Shown in pieces: positions 52,740-63,637 of a DNA stretch of 64,000 nt; the stretch's first letter is position 1, and the number at the start of each line of letters is the position of its first letter. Origin of the DNA: Corallium rubrum (lineage: Eukaryota; Cnidaria; Anthozoa; Scleralcyonacea; Coralliidae). The notes below the pieces were generated by a model that searched no databases, was not told where the DNA came from, and saw only the letters and a list, made by a program, of their open reading frames with translations. The stretch covers positions 2,241,791-2,305,790 of the forward strand of contig OZ036007.1 of NCBI GenBank assembly GCA_964035015.1. The letters are read 5' to 3'. The position numbers were made by a program, and so were the translations under genes.

Positions 52740-53795
52740 CTTCTAATAAGTCATTACTTATATACATCAAGGTACCTTTGGCTCCAGTACTTCACAGAAT
52801 ACAATGGCACTAGTCCAAGTGGTCGTATGACGAGATCAGATGTGATGGAAAAAACATGGCGGCAGTGACAAAATTGTCAATTAGAATTAATGATTTAAAT
52901 CCTCAAAATAATGAGAAGTAAATCTATCGCAAAAATGTATCCTCAATTCTTATGAATAAACTGCGTACAATCACACATTGACATGCAGATGAAGACAATC
53001 CGAATAGTTATTCAAAGAAATTCTTCTAGCCCGATCGCGAGTGAACGCCTAAGCAAGCGTCTTCCTTGTTGTGCAATACTTAAATACGATTGAAGTATAG
53101 CGAGTTTGCGCAATACCACGCGGTCGGGTGTTATACAACGGGCTCAGAGATCAGTGAGCGTGCTTTGTTCGTACACGCCATTTTATAGACTATACACTAA
53201 TATACATCTTCCTGTTTTCAATATTAGGAGTTATAAAACCATACTTATATGGTGTCAAGCCACGCGTCGCGAGTAACGCTCTCAGACGAGTGAAATCCTG
53301 AGTGTCAGCAATTCAAGAACATTCAAGAACAGCGCTTTGGATAAACAACGCGCAATCAAATTTTTCATCACTTCGCAGCGCCATATTCACACTATTGTGG
53401 ATAAATATTCAATTTTGCGTCCGCGATAAGCTGATTAGGTAAGTTTATCCAGATTATAAAGCAGATGATAAAGCCCAATCATCAGATTGATATGCGCTTG
53501 GCCTTGCCCTTTGGGCTTGGTGGCATCCAAGGTATTTCAGCATACAGAGAGAACTTGAGACGCTATTTTGGTTAGTCTATGTCCAACGCCCTAACGTAAG
53601 CTTAACTCTTCTGTATGGGACGTGCAGCTCACCAGTGTTAAACTCTGGGAGCAGTTTAAGATCTTTACTCGATCAATGTTATTAGTGAAGAATCATGTTA
53701 ACATGATTGTCCGAGCCTATGGAAGGTGATATAGTATATTGAGGGCAAAACATTGTAACAGCATTGTTTTCATTACTACATAAGCCTAACAATTC
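52740..53795. other. Unassigned DNA
   Basis: No gene or element recognised. Confidence 0.5.
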
Positions 53796-53799
53796 AGTT

Positions 53800-54425
53800 T
53801 CTAAAAACATTGTTCACAGAATGCAGCACATTGACGTGTAACAATGTTCACGATTGACAGCACAACATTGTTAATGGTTGGCAGGACAATATTGTTCACA
53901 GTTGACAGCACAACATAATTTAATTGTTCATGGTTGACAGGACAACATTGTTCAGAGTTGACAGCACAACATTGTTCATAGTTGGCAGCAGAACAATGCT
54001 CATGATTGACATGCAGCACAACATTGTTCACAGTTAGCAGAACGTTTTTCAGAGTACAGCAACTCCCTCCCAACGTCCCTCCCCATGCCCTAACGGCAGC
54101 TACGCAAGCTAGGTGCAGTAGATTGTTCACGGTTAGCAGAAGAGCAATATTCATAGTTCATAGAAGCTAGTTCAAGGTTGGCAGCCATCATTGTTCACGG
54201 TTTGGAGAACATTGAAATTGTTCATGATTGACAGCACATGCATTGTTTACAGAATGCAGCGATCCTTTCAGCCCCCGCCGGACAACTATACACATGCCGG
54301 GTATGCAGTAAGTTGTTCATGGTTGACAGCAAAACATTGTTCACAGATTTACAGAATACAGCGATCCCTTCCCCCCACCCCTAATTACGCAGGCTACGTA
54401 GGCAGTACTTTCTTCACGGTTGGCA
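53800..54425. repeat. Degenerate ~25-bp minisatellite (CAACATTGTTCACAGTTGACAG)
   Basis: More than a dozen variants of ACATTGTTCACAGTTGACAG/GTTGGCAG, irregularly spaced, with an inserted C-rich piece (CTCCCTCCCAACGTCCC) at about 54063. The minus-strand frame 53801-54154 translates it as VNNVVL/VNHEQ repeats; I do not regard that as a gene. Confidence 0.8.
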
Positions 54426-54464
54426 CTAGCAGCTAGAACATTATTCAGTTGTTGGAATAGTGAT

Positions 54465-54595
54465 TGTGGGAGAGATGCTACTTCGAGTAACGAACCATAC
54501 CAGACGAGCAGAGAAAAACTCCACCCGATCGCGGCCGGCACCCGAACCCCCGGTCCACCAGTCCGGTTATATTGACTCAACGCCATGCAAACAAT
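54465..54595 (-). mobile_element. Probable tRNA-derived SINE fragment
   Basis: Minus strand: TGGCGTTGAGTCAA (A-box-like, about 54584) and GGGGGTTCGGGTGCC (B-box-like, about 54550), followed by GAGTTTTTCTCTGCTC, the flank found behind other tRNA-like heads here. Stems are poorly kept. Confidence 0.45.
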
Positions 54596-54880
54596 CGAAA
54601 TCCGACGAGTTATAATTCAGGGAATGGTTGTACTATATACAATTGTACTTACCCAAGGGTGGGAATTAACTATGTCAGAATATATCCTCTTAATTACAGC
54701 TAGTAAACAATATGATTAATATTACTATAACTTGCCCTGGCTTGTAACTCATTTTCTTGAGATCCAATAATCTGTTATGGTTTAGACGAACAACTTGAAG
54801 AGAAATTGAGAGAAGAATTAATTTCGAGGTTATGTAACACGTATACGCGTTCAAAACATTCACCAGACTAAAAATATCAA
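54596..54880. other. Unassigned DNA
   Basis: No gene or element recognised. Confidence 0.5.
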
Positions 54881-54884
54881 CTTA

Positions 54885-55300
54885 ATGCATTTTTTCAACT
54901 ATCAGTGAGCCGTGCACGGTATTTTGACTCAACTATCTAAGTAATAAAACAAAAATTATGTAATTTAGAAGTAAACTCAAAAATTACTTTAAATACATTT
55001 TCTCAACTATCAGTAAAGCGTGTACGTTGTTTTCACTCAACTATTTAAGTGATAAAACAAAAATTATGTAATTTAAACTTTTAAAGTGAGTAACCAAGAT
55101 GAAATAATAGAGTGAAGTTTATCAACACCGTTACACAAACTAAACTTAGTCATTCTATTGCTCAAAATTCACTTGAAATGCATTTTCTCACCTATCAATT
55201 AACCTTTCATGGTATTTATACTCAATTACCTAGATAATAGTTCTGAGTTTACTGAGTTAGACGAGTAACCAAGATGAAATCTTTCTGTGAAGTTTGAGTA
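54885..55300. repeat. Diverged tandem duplication (~107- and ~174-bp steps)
   Basis: ATGCATTTTTTCAACTATCA recurs near 54886, 54993 and 55177 with CTCAACTAT and AAGTAATAAAACAAAAATTA following in the first two. GAGTAACCAAGATGAAAT recurs at about 55088 and 55262. The units have diverged substantially. Confidence 0.7.
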
Positions 55301-56020
55301 TGTCGACGATGTTGTTCGGCCATTCTTGCTGTTTTTCCCGCCTCTTTTTAGCTGACGTCAGCATAAACTGAATTAGCTAAGGTTACCGCTATTTTTTGGT
55401 GTTTTTTTTTCTCGAAAAAAAAAGACAACTGCTCAGGCGATCACTCGGGCTCCTGATTTACTGAAATGTGTGTACTCTAGCAAGACTAGCATTTTGACAA
55501 ATCGAATCTATATAGCGTTATATGAACTACAGCAGTGCAGGAAGCGTTTGCTGGCCCTCTGCGACCCGGGTTCAACTACGCTGACAGGAGCGCAATTTTT
55601 GCCGATTTGCGTGGCAACAAATACAAACACAGAAACGGAGCCGAAATTTCCAGACTCGACCTACCAGCATAGGTAGCCCGAGTAAAAGTTCTGGCAGCGA
55701 ATCGGTAGTAGTAATCACATAAACAAGCTTACTGTATATAAACCAGTGTGCGATGTGTTACCAACATAGACTAGACAAGTTGATTGGAAGCATGGAGATT
55801 GATTGGATCTAATGCGTTATAAGAACCTACTCTTTAAGTCAGAGGTCAACGGCGTTATGTATATTCTTAACATTCCTGAATCATATTGTATATCCATTCG
55901 TTCGGTGTTGGATAAAAAGGAATCTATTGAAAGAATACGTCAAGTCGTACTTAATTTATACTTTCCAATCAGACACCAGAGGTGGCGCCAGACGTTCAAC
56001 GACGTAATAGATAAAGTCAT
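55301..56020. other. Unassigned DNA
   Basis: A frame at 55803-56020 looks protein-like in composition, but I recognise no motif and see no splice or promoter support. Not called. Confidence 0.4.
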
Positions 56021-56021
56021 A

Positions 56022-56614
56022 GGTGGCGGAACCGGGGGGGCTGGGGGAGCTACCCCCCCCCCCCCCAACTAAAAGTGGGGAAAAAGTGGGGGGCTATGCG
56101 CCGAAGGTAAGGGTGATTATATGTTGAATATTTATACATCTTCGATATACAGCAAATTCCATATCACTGCAGGGTGACAATCGTAAGAAAAATCCTGATC
56201 GTGATTGCTGAAAACTCATTTCCTGAAGTACTCCACGACAACAACCTTTATTTGCACTCATTATTACTTTACACAATTTAAAATTACAAGTTTTTAGCAT
56301 TTGATGACTGCTGACCAGAAGTATTATGAAATGTTTCTCAAAGTTTGAACAATGAATTGCCGTTTTCGTCTGAGCCAAGAATTAAGAAAGGCCGAAAAAA
56401 ATGAAGAATAATGAAAAAATTGTTGTGGGCGGTAAAGGATTTATAACGTTTAGGATTCTGTAAAATCTTCCCCCAAAACGCAGGAAATGCCATTTCAGAG
56501 ACTCTAGATATCAAGATTTTCCGGGGGGGGCATGCCCCCGGACCCCCTAGGTTTCTCGCGCCTTCGGCGCTCGAAGTTCAGACCCCCTACCAAACCTATC
56601 TTCCGCCGCCTAAG
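56022..56614. mobile_element. hAT-like element (TAGGTGGCGGAA ends)
   Basis: TAGGTGGCGGAACCGGGG at about 56022 and TTCCGCCGCCTA ending about 56612. Poly-G/poly-C next to the left end. The right interior carries family B modules (AGGAAATGCCATTTCAGAG, TTTTCCGGGGGGGG, CATGCCCCCGGACCCCCTAG). Direct repeats AAAGTC flank but are not adjacent to the right end. Confidence 0.6.
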
Positions 56615-56654
56615 GACAAAGTCTCCTAAAATTGGACGCAGTTAAAGCATATAT

Positions 56655-56770
56655 ATAAAGCTAAAGTTTACGTAAATCAAGAGAAATCTTTATCACATAT
56701 ATAGACCCTCAGTAAACATGGATTTTCTTTGTGTTTTCGCCATGAATTATTAATGCTTTTATATGTAATA
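56655..56770 (+). mobile_element. Member of the AAAGTTTACGTAAATCA family
   Basis: AGCTAAAGTTTACGTAAATC, then TTTCTTTGTGTTTTCGCCATGAATTATTAATG; see 47330-47515. Confidence 0.55.
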
Positions 56771-57610
56771 AATAAAGCATGAGTGGAGATTGACTAGGCG
56801 AGACATTTTCAAGACATCTTTGAGATGAAGCAAAGTTAATTTTCATTCGCTTTTTTTCTTTAACAGGAAAGGGTCACAGATCGACAAGGAGGAGAAAGTC
56901 AAAGGATGTTGTCAAACAAAAAGGCAAGTGGAGAAGATTGACTAGGCCGACCAAAGGAGAAAGATGGTAAACAAGACACTACTTCTGCCGGAACATCTTG
57001 AAGGATAAGCCTGAAACAGCATCAGATCACTGAAGACCGAGATTTGACTCCCAAGCACGCATGTAGACGCACCTTTATATTAAAGTATTTTACTCTGGCT
57101 AACCCAAGACGATTTTACTCGTCAAGGGAAGACCCTTGGTAGTCAAGGGGTTAAAGAACAAAAATGGGTGACTTCGTCTTAGAAACAAGAAAAAAATCAC
57201 ACCTACCAACTGATAAGCCATGCAAAATACGTTTAATTTTAGTAATTAAAGTTGATAAATCTCATCTAGCAAACCAATCAAAATTGCAGTAACAACTACT
57301 GAAGTTTCTTTCTACGGTTGTCAGTTATTAAAAACATTATTTACTCGGACTCCTTGACAGGCCCGAGTATTAAAGTCGGCTTTGTGTCTTTTCTATTCCT
57401 TTTTCTGCGTCGCAAATCGGCTTTCTTGCACCTTCTTATGGCTCACGTTTATAACGAGCCACAACAACGTCTGCGAAGGAGACTACGACCCAGGTGTTCT
57501 TCGGTCAAGATTTATACAGCCAACTAAGGCAAGTGTCTTTGTTGTGTTTTCGCTTCGTCTTTGTTTATAAAACAAGTATATCACACATACGAAAACAATC
57601 TGAATAGTTT
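56771..57610. other. Unassigned DNA with a MITE-core fragment
   Basis: ACTCTGGCTAACCCAAGACG then ATTTTACTCGTCAAGG at about 57092-57127 is a core fragment of the 19917-20022 family. No gene recognised. Confidence 0.5.
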
Positions 57611-57611
57611 T

Positions 57612-57900
57612 AAGGGGGTGTTGGTGGCATAGTGGTTAGTGCACGTGCCTTTCACCTCTGCGACCCGGGTTCGATTCCTGCACTGTGCAGTTATCAGATT
57701 AAAAAATAATCCACCCTGGCCGCATGTGAGAAGAGTGCTTCCAGTTTGACTCTACCAAACACCACAGGTTTCCTCCGGGTACTCCGGTTTCCTCCTGTAG
57801 TAACACTGGACCAATGGGGGTGGGCCCTTACTGGACCTCTGAGGATAACAGTTTAGATATAACTGATAGAGTTATCCAGTATAAATATTACCAGGGTTAA
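57612..57900 (+). mobile_element. tRNA-Glu-like SINE with conserved tail
   Basis: A box GGTGGCATAGTGGTTAGTGC (57621-57642), a loop CTTTCAC with a TTC triplet and B box GGGTTCGATTCC (about 57666-57679); similarity to tRNA-Glu(TTC) is visible. The body has AATCCACCCTGGCCGC, CATGTGAGAAGAGTG, then CTCCGGGTACTCCGGTTTCC, the tail also present behind the 5S head at 13670-14042. It ends GGGCCCTTACTGGACCTC, AACAGTTTAGATATAACTG and GTTATCCAGTA. Confidence 0.8.
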
Positions 57901-57967
57901 GTCACGTTGGCCTGAAAAACAGAGAAAAATCTTCTCGACGTTTCGAGCGAAGGTCCTAACTAAAAGG

Positions 57968-58383
57968 TTAGTTTAGTTTTTAGTTTAGTTTAGTTTAGTT
58001 TAGTTTAGTTTAGTTCAGTTCAGTTTAGTTTAGTTTAGTTTAGTTTAGTTTAGTTTAGTTTAGTTTAGTTTAGTTTAGTTTAGTAATAGTTTAGTTTAGT
58101 TTAGCAATAGTTTAGTTTAGTCTAATTTAGTTTAGTTTAGTTTAGTTTAGTTTAGTTTAGTTTAGTTTAGTTTAGTTTAGTTTAGTTTAGTTTAGTTTAA
58201 TTTAGTTTAATTTAGTTTAATTTAGTTTAGTTTAATTTAGTTTAGTTTAGTTCAGTTTAGTTTAGTTTAGTTTAGTTTAGTTTAGTTTAGTTTAGTTTAG
58301 TTTAGTTTAGTTTAGTTTATATAGTTTAGTTTAGTTTAGTTTAGTTTAGTTTAGTTTAGTTTAGTTTAGTTTAGTTTAGTTTA
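57968..58383. repeat. (TTTAG)n pentanucleotide array, 416 bp
   Basis: About 80 units with scattered TTTAA, TTCAG and TAATAG variants. It begins about 30 bp after an ACGTTTCGAGCGAAGG module (57939). Confidence 0.95.
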
Positions 58384-59215
58384 TAGAAATTCCTCTAGCC
58401 CGAGTGAAGGCCTATTAAAGCAAGCGCCTGATGGTTCTCTTGTAAATCAACTACCCTATATGCATGAATGGTAAATGTTTCCCCGAGGAGAGGGTGTCTT
58501 GACTGGAGAGATGTACCCCCCGGACCATCTAATACTATAGCCTTGTCAGGTCTAGTGGAGAGCCGATCAGACTGTAAAAACGTACTTAAGAAATGGAGAC
58601 TTTATGTACGACCATATGGTGCAATTACTTCAACTGTTGCAAGAACCAAACGGAAGGTGCATAATCCTATTATGAAAATGATAGCCTTTCAAATTACTTT
58701 TAAAAAATCTTAATGGATACATGTAATATTCTTTTTTTAGTTCTGACATTTTGTTACGTAAAAGATCACTATGCGTCATTATATCTATGTGTCAGCGTCA
58801 ATATTGGCTATACTGCCTCATGGCACTCGACACTCGACCCGTGCATTAATAAAAAGGCTCGCCTTTTCAAAAAGCACTCGGACTTTGAAATCCCGGTAAA
58901 GTCCTCCGTCTCGTATTTGAACTGATTACATATAAATCACTCTTGTTCTGCTTGGCTAGGCTAGTCCTATAAGAAATATTATTGACGGTGGCGACTGGCG
59001 TTATAACAGTAAAGTAAGCGACTTATTTATTGAGAGAGACATATGACAGTATTTATATAGATACTGACAACCCAGAATCAAATAATCAATTGGACGGGGA
59101 AACTATCATATTCATAGGTAAAATAGTAATGGTTTAAATAAATGTTTTGAATCAAAGAGTATTAAGTAAATGTTTGTGAAAGTTGCTCGTCTAGGTTGGT
59201 GTAGTCTTTAGAAAG
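58384..59215. other. Unassigned DNA
   Basis: No gene or element recognised; frames 58468-58713 and 58713-58925 lack motifs. Confidence 0.5.
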
Positions 59216-59219
59216 ACCA

Positions 59220-60000
59220 GTGATGGTGGTTGTAGTCATGGTGATGGTGGTTGTGATGGTGATGTTGATTGTAATGATGGTGATTGTAGTAATGGTGGTG
59301 GTAGTTGCGGTGATGGTGATGGTAGTTATAGTGATGGTTGTAGTAATGGTGATAGTTGTTGTTGTTGTTGTTGTCAAGTGGTGGTGATGATGGTAGTAGT
59401 TGTAGCTGTGGTGATGGCAGTTGAAGTGATGGTGGTGGTGGTCATCGTGATGGTGGTAGTTGTAGTAATGCTGATAGTTGTTGTTGTTGTAGTAGTGGTG
59501 GTGGTGGTGGTGATGGTGATGGTAGTTGTGGTGGTGGTAGTTGTAGTTGTAGTGATGGTGGTTGTAGTGAAGGTGGTTGTAGTGATGGTGGTTGTAGTGA
59601 TGGTGGTTGTAGTGATGGTGGTTGTAGTGATGGTGGTTGTAGTGATGGTGGTTGTAGTGATAGTGGTGGTAGTGATGGTGGTTGTAGTGATGGTGGTTGT
59701 AGTGATGGTGATGGTGGTTGTAGTGATGGTGGTTGTAGTGATGGTGGTGGTAGTGATGGTGGTTGCAGTGATGATGGTTGTAGTGATGGTGGTTGTAGTG
59801 ATGGTGGTGGTAGTGATGTTGGTAGTGATGGTGGTGGTAGTGATGGTGGTTGTAGTGAAGGTGGTTGTAGTGATGGTGGTTGTAGTGATGGTGGTTGTAG
59901 TGATGGTGGTTGTAGTGATGGTGGTGGTAGTTGTAGTTGTGGTGGTGGTTGTAGTTGTGGTAATGGTGATGGTGGTTGTAGTGACAGTGATGGTAGTGAC
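59220..60000. repeat. GTAGTGATGGTGGTT 15-bp array within a TGG/TGA-rich tract
   Basis: The regular 15-mer spans roughly 59560-59930 (about 24 units with single-base variants such as GTAGTGAAGG). The flanks are irregular GTGATGGTGGTTGTAG-type trinucleotide sequence. Long Thr, Val and Ser-Leu-Pro frames on both strands are artefacts. GACGTTTCGACAGCC follows at 60002. Confidence 0.95.
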
Positions 60001-60014
60001 TGACGTTTCGACAG

Positions 60015-60830
60015 CCTCAGCAACGGTTATCCTCAGAATCAAGTAAAATGTTCCTGTCAGGTTCGCCTATATTTATGCATGTGCCTGCATGCTCCAGTAC
60101 ATCATAGGCTGTGGTTGTATGTGTATTGTGGTTATGTGTGTGAGTTGTGGTTTATACGTGTGAAAAACGCGGTCTGCGTTTATTGTCGTCGACACTGTCC
60201 ATCGTTTATTCAAGTTTATTGTTTATTCGTTCGTATATGACGTTATGAATATTACGTACTTTTGAAAGCAGCTGCTAGTGGTTGTAATCATATTTCTTTT
60301 ATTCTATTTTTTTATTAAGAAAAACAGTAAGAAGAAATAACTTTTTTTTTAAATTTCAATATTAATAACATTTCAATCAATTTTCCTCATTCCTGATTGG
60401 CTAATGACATCTGTATTAAATTTAAATTGTTTTACTAGGGGTATTTAAAAAAATACCACATGCGGTATTTTTTTTAAATCCATACATCCGGGTGTTTGCA
60501 GTTAATACTTGTTTCCATCTGGCAAACTGACTTGATACCGCAACGTTTGATACGACATAAAATGACGTCATGTCAGTTTGGCAGATGGAAACAATTATTC
60601 ATATATAACAATTAGTCAGTTCAACACGTCCTGCTGTCCTGGTTTATTTGCCGTTTTGCTGAGGGTTCAAGAAGTTAGTCAGAAAGAAAGTTCAGTAAAG
60701 GTTACTTAAAACAGTTGAAAATTAGATGAAGACATTACTCAAAGATGCTGTTTATATCAATGTCACGCTGTGAAAGAACTCGACGTCGTTTTGATATGCT
60801 GAGTTCGATGTTTATAGTTTCGCCGTTTTG
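60015..60830. other. Unassigned DNA with two hairpins
   Basis: TGTTTCCATCTGGCAAACTG at 60510 pairs perfectly with its complement at 60572-60593 (22-bp arms). AATACCACATGCGGTATT is a smaller palindrome at about 60453. No gene recognised. Confidence 0.6.
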
Positions 60831-60844
60831 TCAAGCTTTGCATT

Positions 60845-61330
60845 ATTAGTTGAGAAAAGGTAAAATTGATTGAAATGTTATTAAAAGGAAATAACACTTG
60901 TTCTCGAAGAACTAATGAAAAATCACACTTAATTGTGTTTGACGAAATATTTATGAAAATTTTGCCAAACACGCGTGCAATTTTTCATTAATTCTTCTAC
61001 ACAAGTTATACACAAATTCTCCAAACAAACAGTAGGCGATCGGCTCATTAGCACAAAACCAAGGTTTTCAAAACTTTATTTTATAAATATTAATATCTCA
61101 TAACTTGGTTGATCCTAATCGAAAAACGCTTTCAGCCCTTATCTTCAAAGTCATTTTACAGTAATTTGGAGGTTTCTTATATATATTAATAAAGTACAGA
61201 TCATTATTTAAACCAAACTTAAACTTTGTCAGAGTTAGTTAGAACTATGATTCATTATAGAAACTTTACAGTAATGCAAAGTTACGACTACGGCATAAGA
61301 AAAATCGTTTTTAAACAAATGTATATTAAC
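60845..61330. repeat. Segmental duplication unit A
   Basis: AGGTAAAATTGATTGAAATG, ACAGTAGGCGATCGGCTCA, TTTTACAGTAATTTGGAGG and AGTTACGACTACGGCATAAG recur in the same order about 1.64-1.69 kb later (unit A', 62485-63005) at roughly 90-95% identity by eye. Confidence 0.85.
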
Positions 61331-61440
61331 TACTTATTGACCGAGCGTGAGGTCTGTACTAGTGAAATATCGGACCGATGTATGACAGAGGTCCGATATT
61401 TCACTAGTACAGACTGAACAAGCGAGGTCAATAAGTAGTT
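61328..61440. repeat. Long hairpin between duplication units
   Basis: Arms GTCTGTACTAGTGAAATATC (61352-61375) and the complement (61391-61414), extended by AACTACTTATTGACC and its complement. Loop about 15 bases. Confidence 0.85.
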
Positions 61441-61978
61441 TATTATATGGCCATATAAAATGTTGTGAACGTTCTGTGAGAACTCAACCCATCTTTCTTG
61501 CGAACTGAACGAAAATGGCAGACATTTTCCCATTTTTAAAGTACTTTCCGTTGAGCTAGAATCCTGAATTTTCTACCTCAAATAGTATTTTTCAATTGCT
61601 TTTGTTTGACATATTGCTCAAGATCGTACGTTAAGTAGTTGAATAAAAAATCACCTGAAATTCTAATACTTGTGAGAAGTAAATTTTATATTATTACGAA
61701 CAATCTTACGAACGTTTTGGACATTTTAAAAACTTTCACAAAACGTGGAAACAATACATCAAATGAAAGCTTATAAAATTCCTAACAACATACCTGCACA
61801 ATATATTTCAACAATGAGTAGTTCTGAAATTATAATCCATCTTGTTGCATATACTGACATGACTGCCATTTTGTTTATAAAACTTACAGTCCCGAACGGC
61901 AGATTCCGCTCTGAGCGGGCGGATACGGGAAATATCCGACCGCTTATGAACCAATCAAATTACAGGATTTCCAATCAC
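61441..61978. other. Unassigned DNA unique to the first repeat period
   Basis: Lacks a counterpart between A' and B'. No gene recognised. Confidence 0.55.
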
Positions 61979-62450
61979 AACGATATTGGTTGAAGAATGC
62001 AATCAAAAATACTTGTTTATCTTATTTGAGTGCATTAGAAAGTTTAAGTTAATTTGTTCGTGTCAGTCGGTTTATGAAACTGAAAACAAACCAAATTCAA
62101 TATCTTCGCGACCAGTATGTCTCATACTTTATATTTTTTGTATATCAGTGTAACAATAAACCATCCAATAGCAATGAGCTCTAAGGCTGTGAATGTAAAA
62201 TCTTTATTACAATAAGATCTGTTTTTCAAAGCGGCAAAGGATGAAGTCAATAAGGCAGCAAAACTAAGGAATATATTAAGATCAAGATACTAAAGAAAGA
62301 AAAGCTGGCGTTTGAGTCAAAGCTCATGATCAAAGCAAATCATGGACGGTGATATAAAAATAGAGTGTTGTGTAGGCAGTGTGTTAACTACAATGTATAG
62401 AATCTTAAAGGTGATAAACTGCCAAGACTTTATAGAGAACGAAATTTCTT
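61979..62450. repeat. Segmental duplication unit B
   Basis: CAACGATATTGGTTGAAGAA, TCAATATCTTCGCGACCAGT, AGCAATGAGCTCTAAGG, CAAAGCGGCAAAGGATGAAG and AAATCATGGACGGTGATATA recur in B' (63045-63530). The unit ends with an R-family module (62383-62450). Confidence 0.85.
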
Positions 62451-62484
62451 GAACATTACACTCCACTTCACTTCACTTTTGAGA

Positions 62485-63005
62485 TAAGGTAAAATTGATT
62501 GAAATGTTATTGAAAGGACATAACACTTGCATTTGTTCTCGAAGAATTGATGAAAAATCACACTTGTTTGTGCTTGGCGAAATATTCATAGTAATACCCC
62601 TCGTGCTTCGCACTCGTGGTATTATGAAGATTTCGCCAAAATGCACGCGTGTGATTTTTCATTAATTCTTCTCGAACCGTGTTATTTCCTATACAAATTC
62701 TCCAAACAAACAGTAGGCGATCGGCTCATTAGCACAAAACCAAGGTTTTGAAAACCTTATTTTGGAAATATTAATATCTCATAACTTCGTTGATCCCAAT
62801 CGAAAAACGCTTTCAGCCCTTATCTTCAAAGTCATTTTACAGTAATTTGGAGGTTTCTTACATAGATTAATAAAGTACAGATCATTATTTAAACCAAACT
62901 TAAACTTTGTCAAAAAGTTTGTTAGAACTATGATTTATTATAGAAACTTTACTGTAATGCAAAGTTACGACTACGGCATAAGAAAAATCGTTTTTAAACA
63001 ATTGA
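62485..63005. repeat. Segmental duplication unit A'
   Basis: Second copy of unit A. It differs by carrying an extra short palindrome at 62587-62626 and the extra bases CAATTGACAATTG near 62998. Confidence 0.85.
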
Positions 63006-63044
63006 CAATTGTATATAAAAACATATTTATATAAATAATCACAA

Positions 63045-63530
63045 CGATATTGGTCAGTGAACAATGCAATAAAAAATACTTGTTTATCTTTTTTGAGTGC
63101 ATTAGAAATTTAAGTTAATTTGTTCGTGTAAGTCGGTTTATAAAACAAACAAACAAACCAAATTCAATATCTTCGCGACCAGTATGTCTTACTTTATATT
63201 TTTGGTATATCAGTGTAACAATAAACCATTCAATAACAATGAGCTCTAAGGGTGTGAATGTAAAAATCTTTATTACAATAACATCTGTTTTTCAAAGCGG
63301 CAAAGGATGAAGTCAATAAGGCAGCAAAACTAAGGAATATATTAAGATCAAGAAAAGATACTAAAGAAAGAAAAGCTGGCGTTTGAGTCAAAGCTCATCA
63401 TCAAAGCAAATCATGGACGGTGATATAAAAGTAGAGTGTTGTGTAGGCAGTGTGTTAACTACGATGTATAGAATCTTAAAGGTGATAAACTGCCAAGACT
63501 TTAGAGAACGAAATATTGACGTTTTGCGGA
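63045..63530. repeat. Segmental duplication unit B'
   Basis: Second copy of unit B, again ending in an R-family module (63436-63530) that reads on to GAAATATTGACGTTTTGCGG. Confidence 0.85.
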
Positions 63531-63537
63531 ATGATGT

Positions 63538-63637
63538 TCAACGATATTGGTTGAACAATGCAATAAAAAATACTTGTTTATCTTATTTGAGTGCATTAGA
63601 AAGTTTAAGTTAATTTGTTCGTGTCAGTCGGTTTATG
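63538..63637. repeat. Partial third unit B''
   Basis: CAACGATATTGGTTGAACAA through GTCAGTCGGTTTATG, then truncated by the AAAC array exactly where B and B' carry a short A/C-rich stretch. Confidence 0.85.

Noticed and set aside
55803-56072. Possible exon (frame with YKNLLFKSEVNGVMYIL)
   Set aside because: Composition is protein-like, but no motif, splice context or second copy supports it, and the end lies in hAT-like poly-G sequence.
57968-58383. Interstitial telomere repeat
   Set aside because: The unit is TTTAG, not the metazoan TTAGGG; treated as an ordinary pentanucleotide array.
58468-58925. Two adjacent open frames of 81 and 70 residues
   Set aside because: No motif recognised; consistent with chance open frames.
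59374-60046. 222-residue poly-Thr/poly-Val open frames
   Set aside because: Artefacts of the GTGATGGTGGTTGTA repeat, open on both strands.
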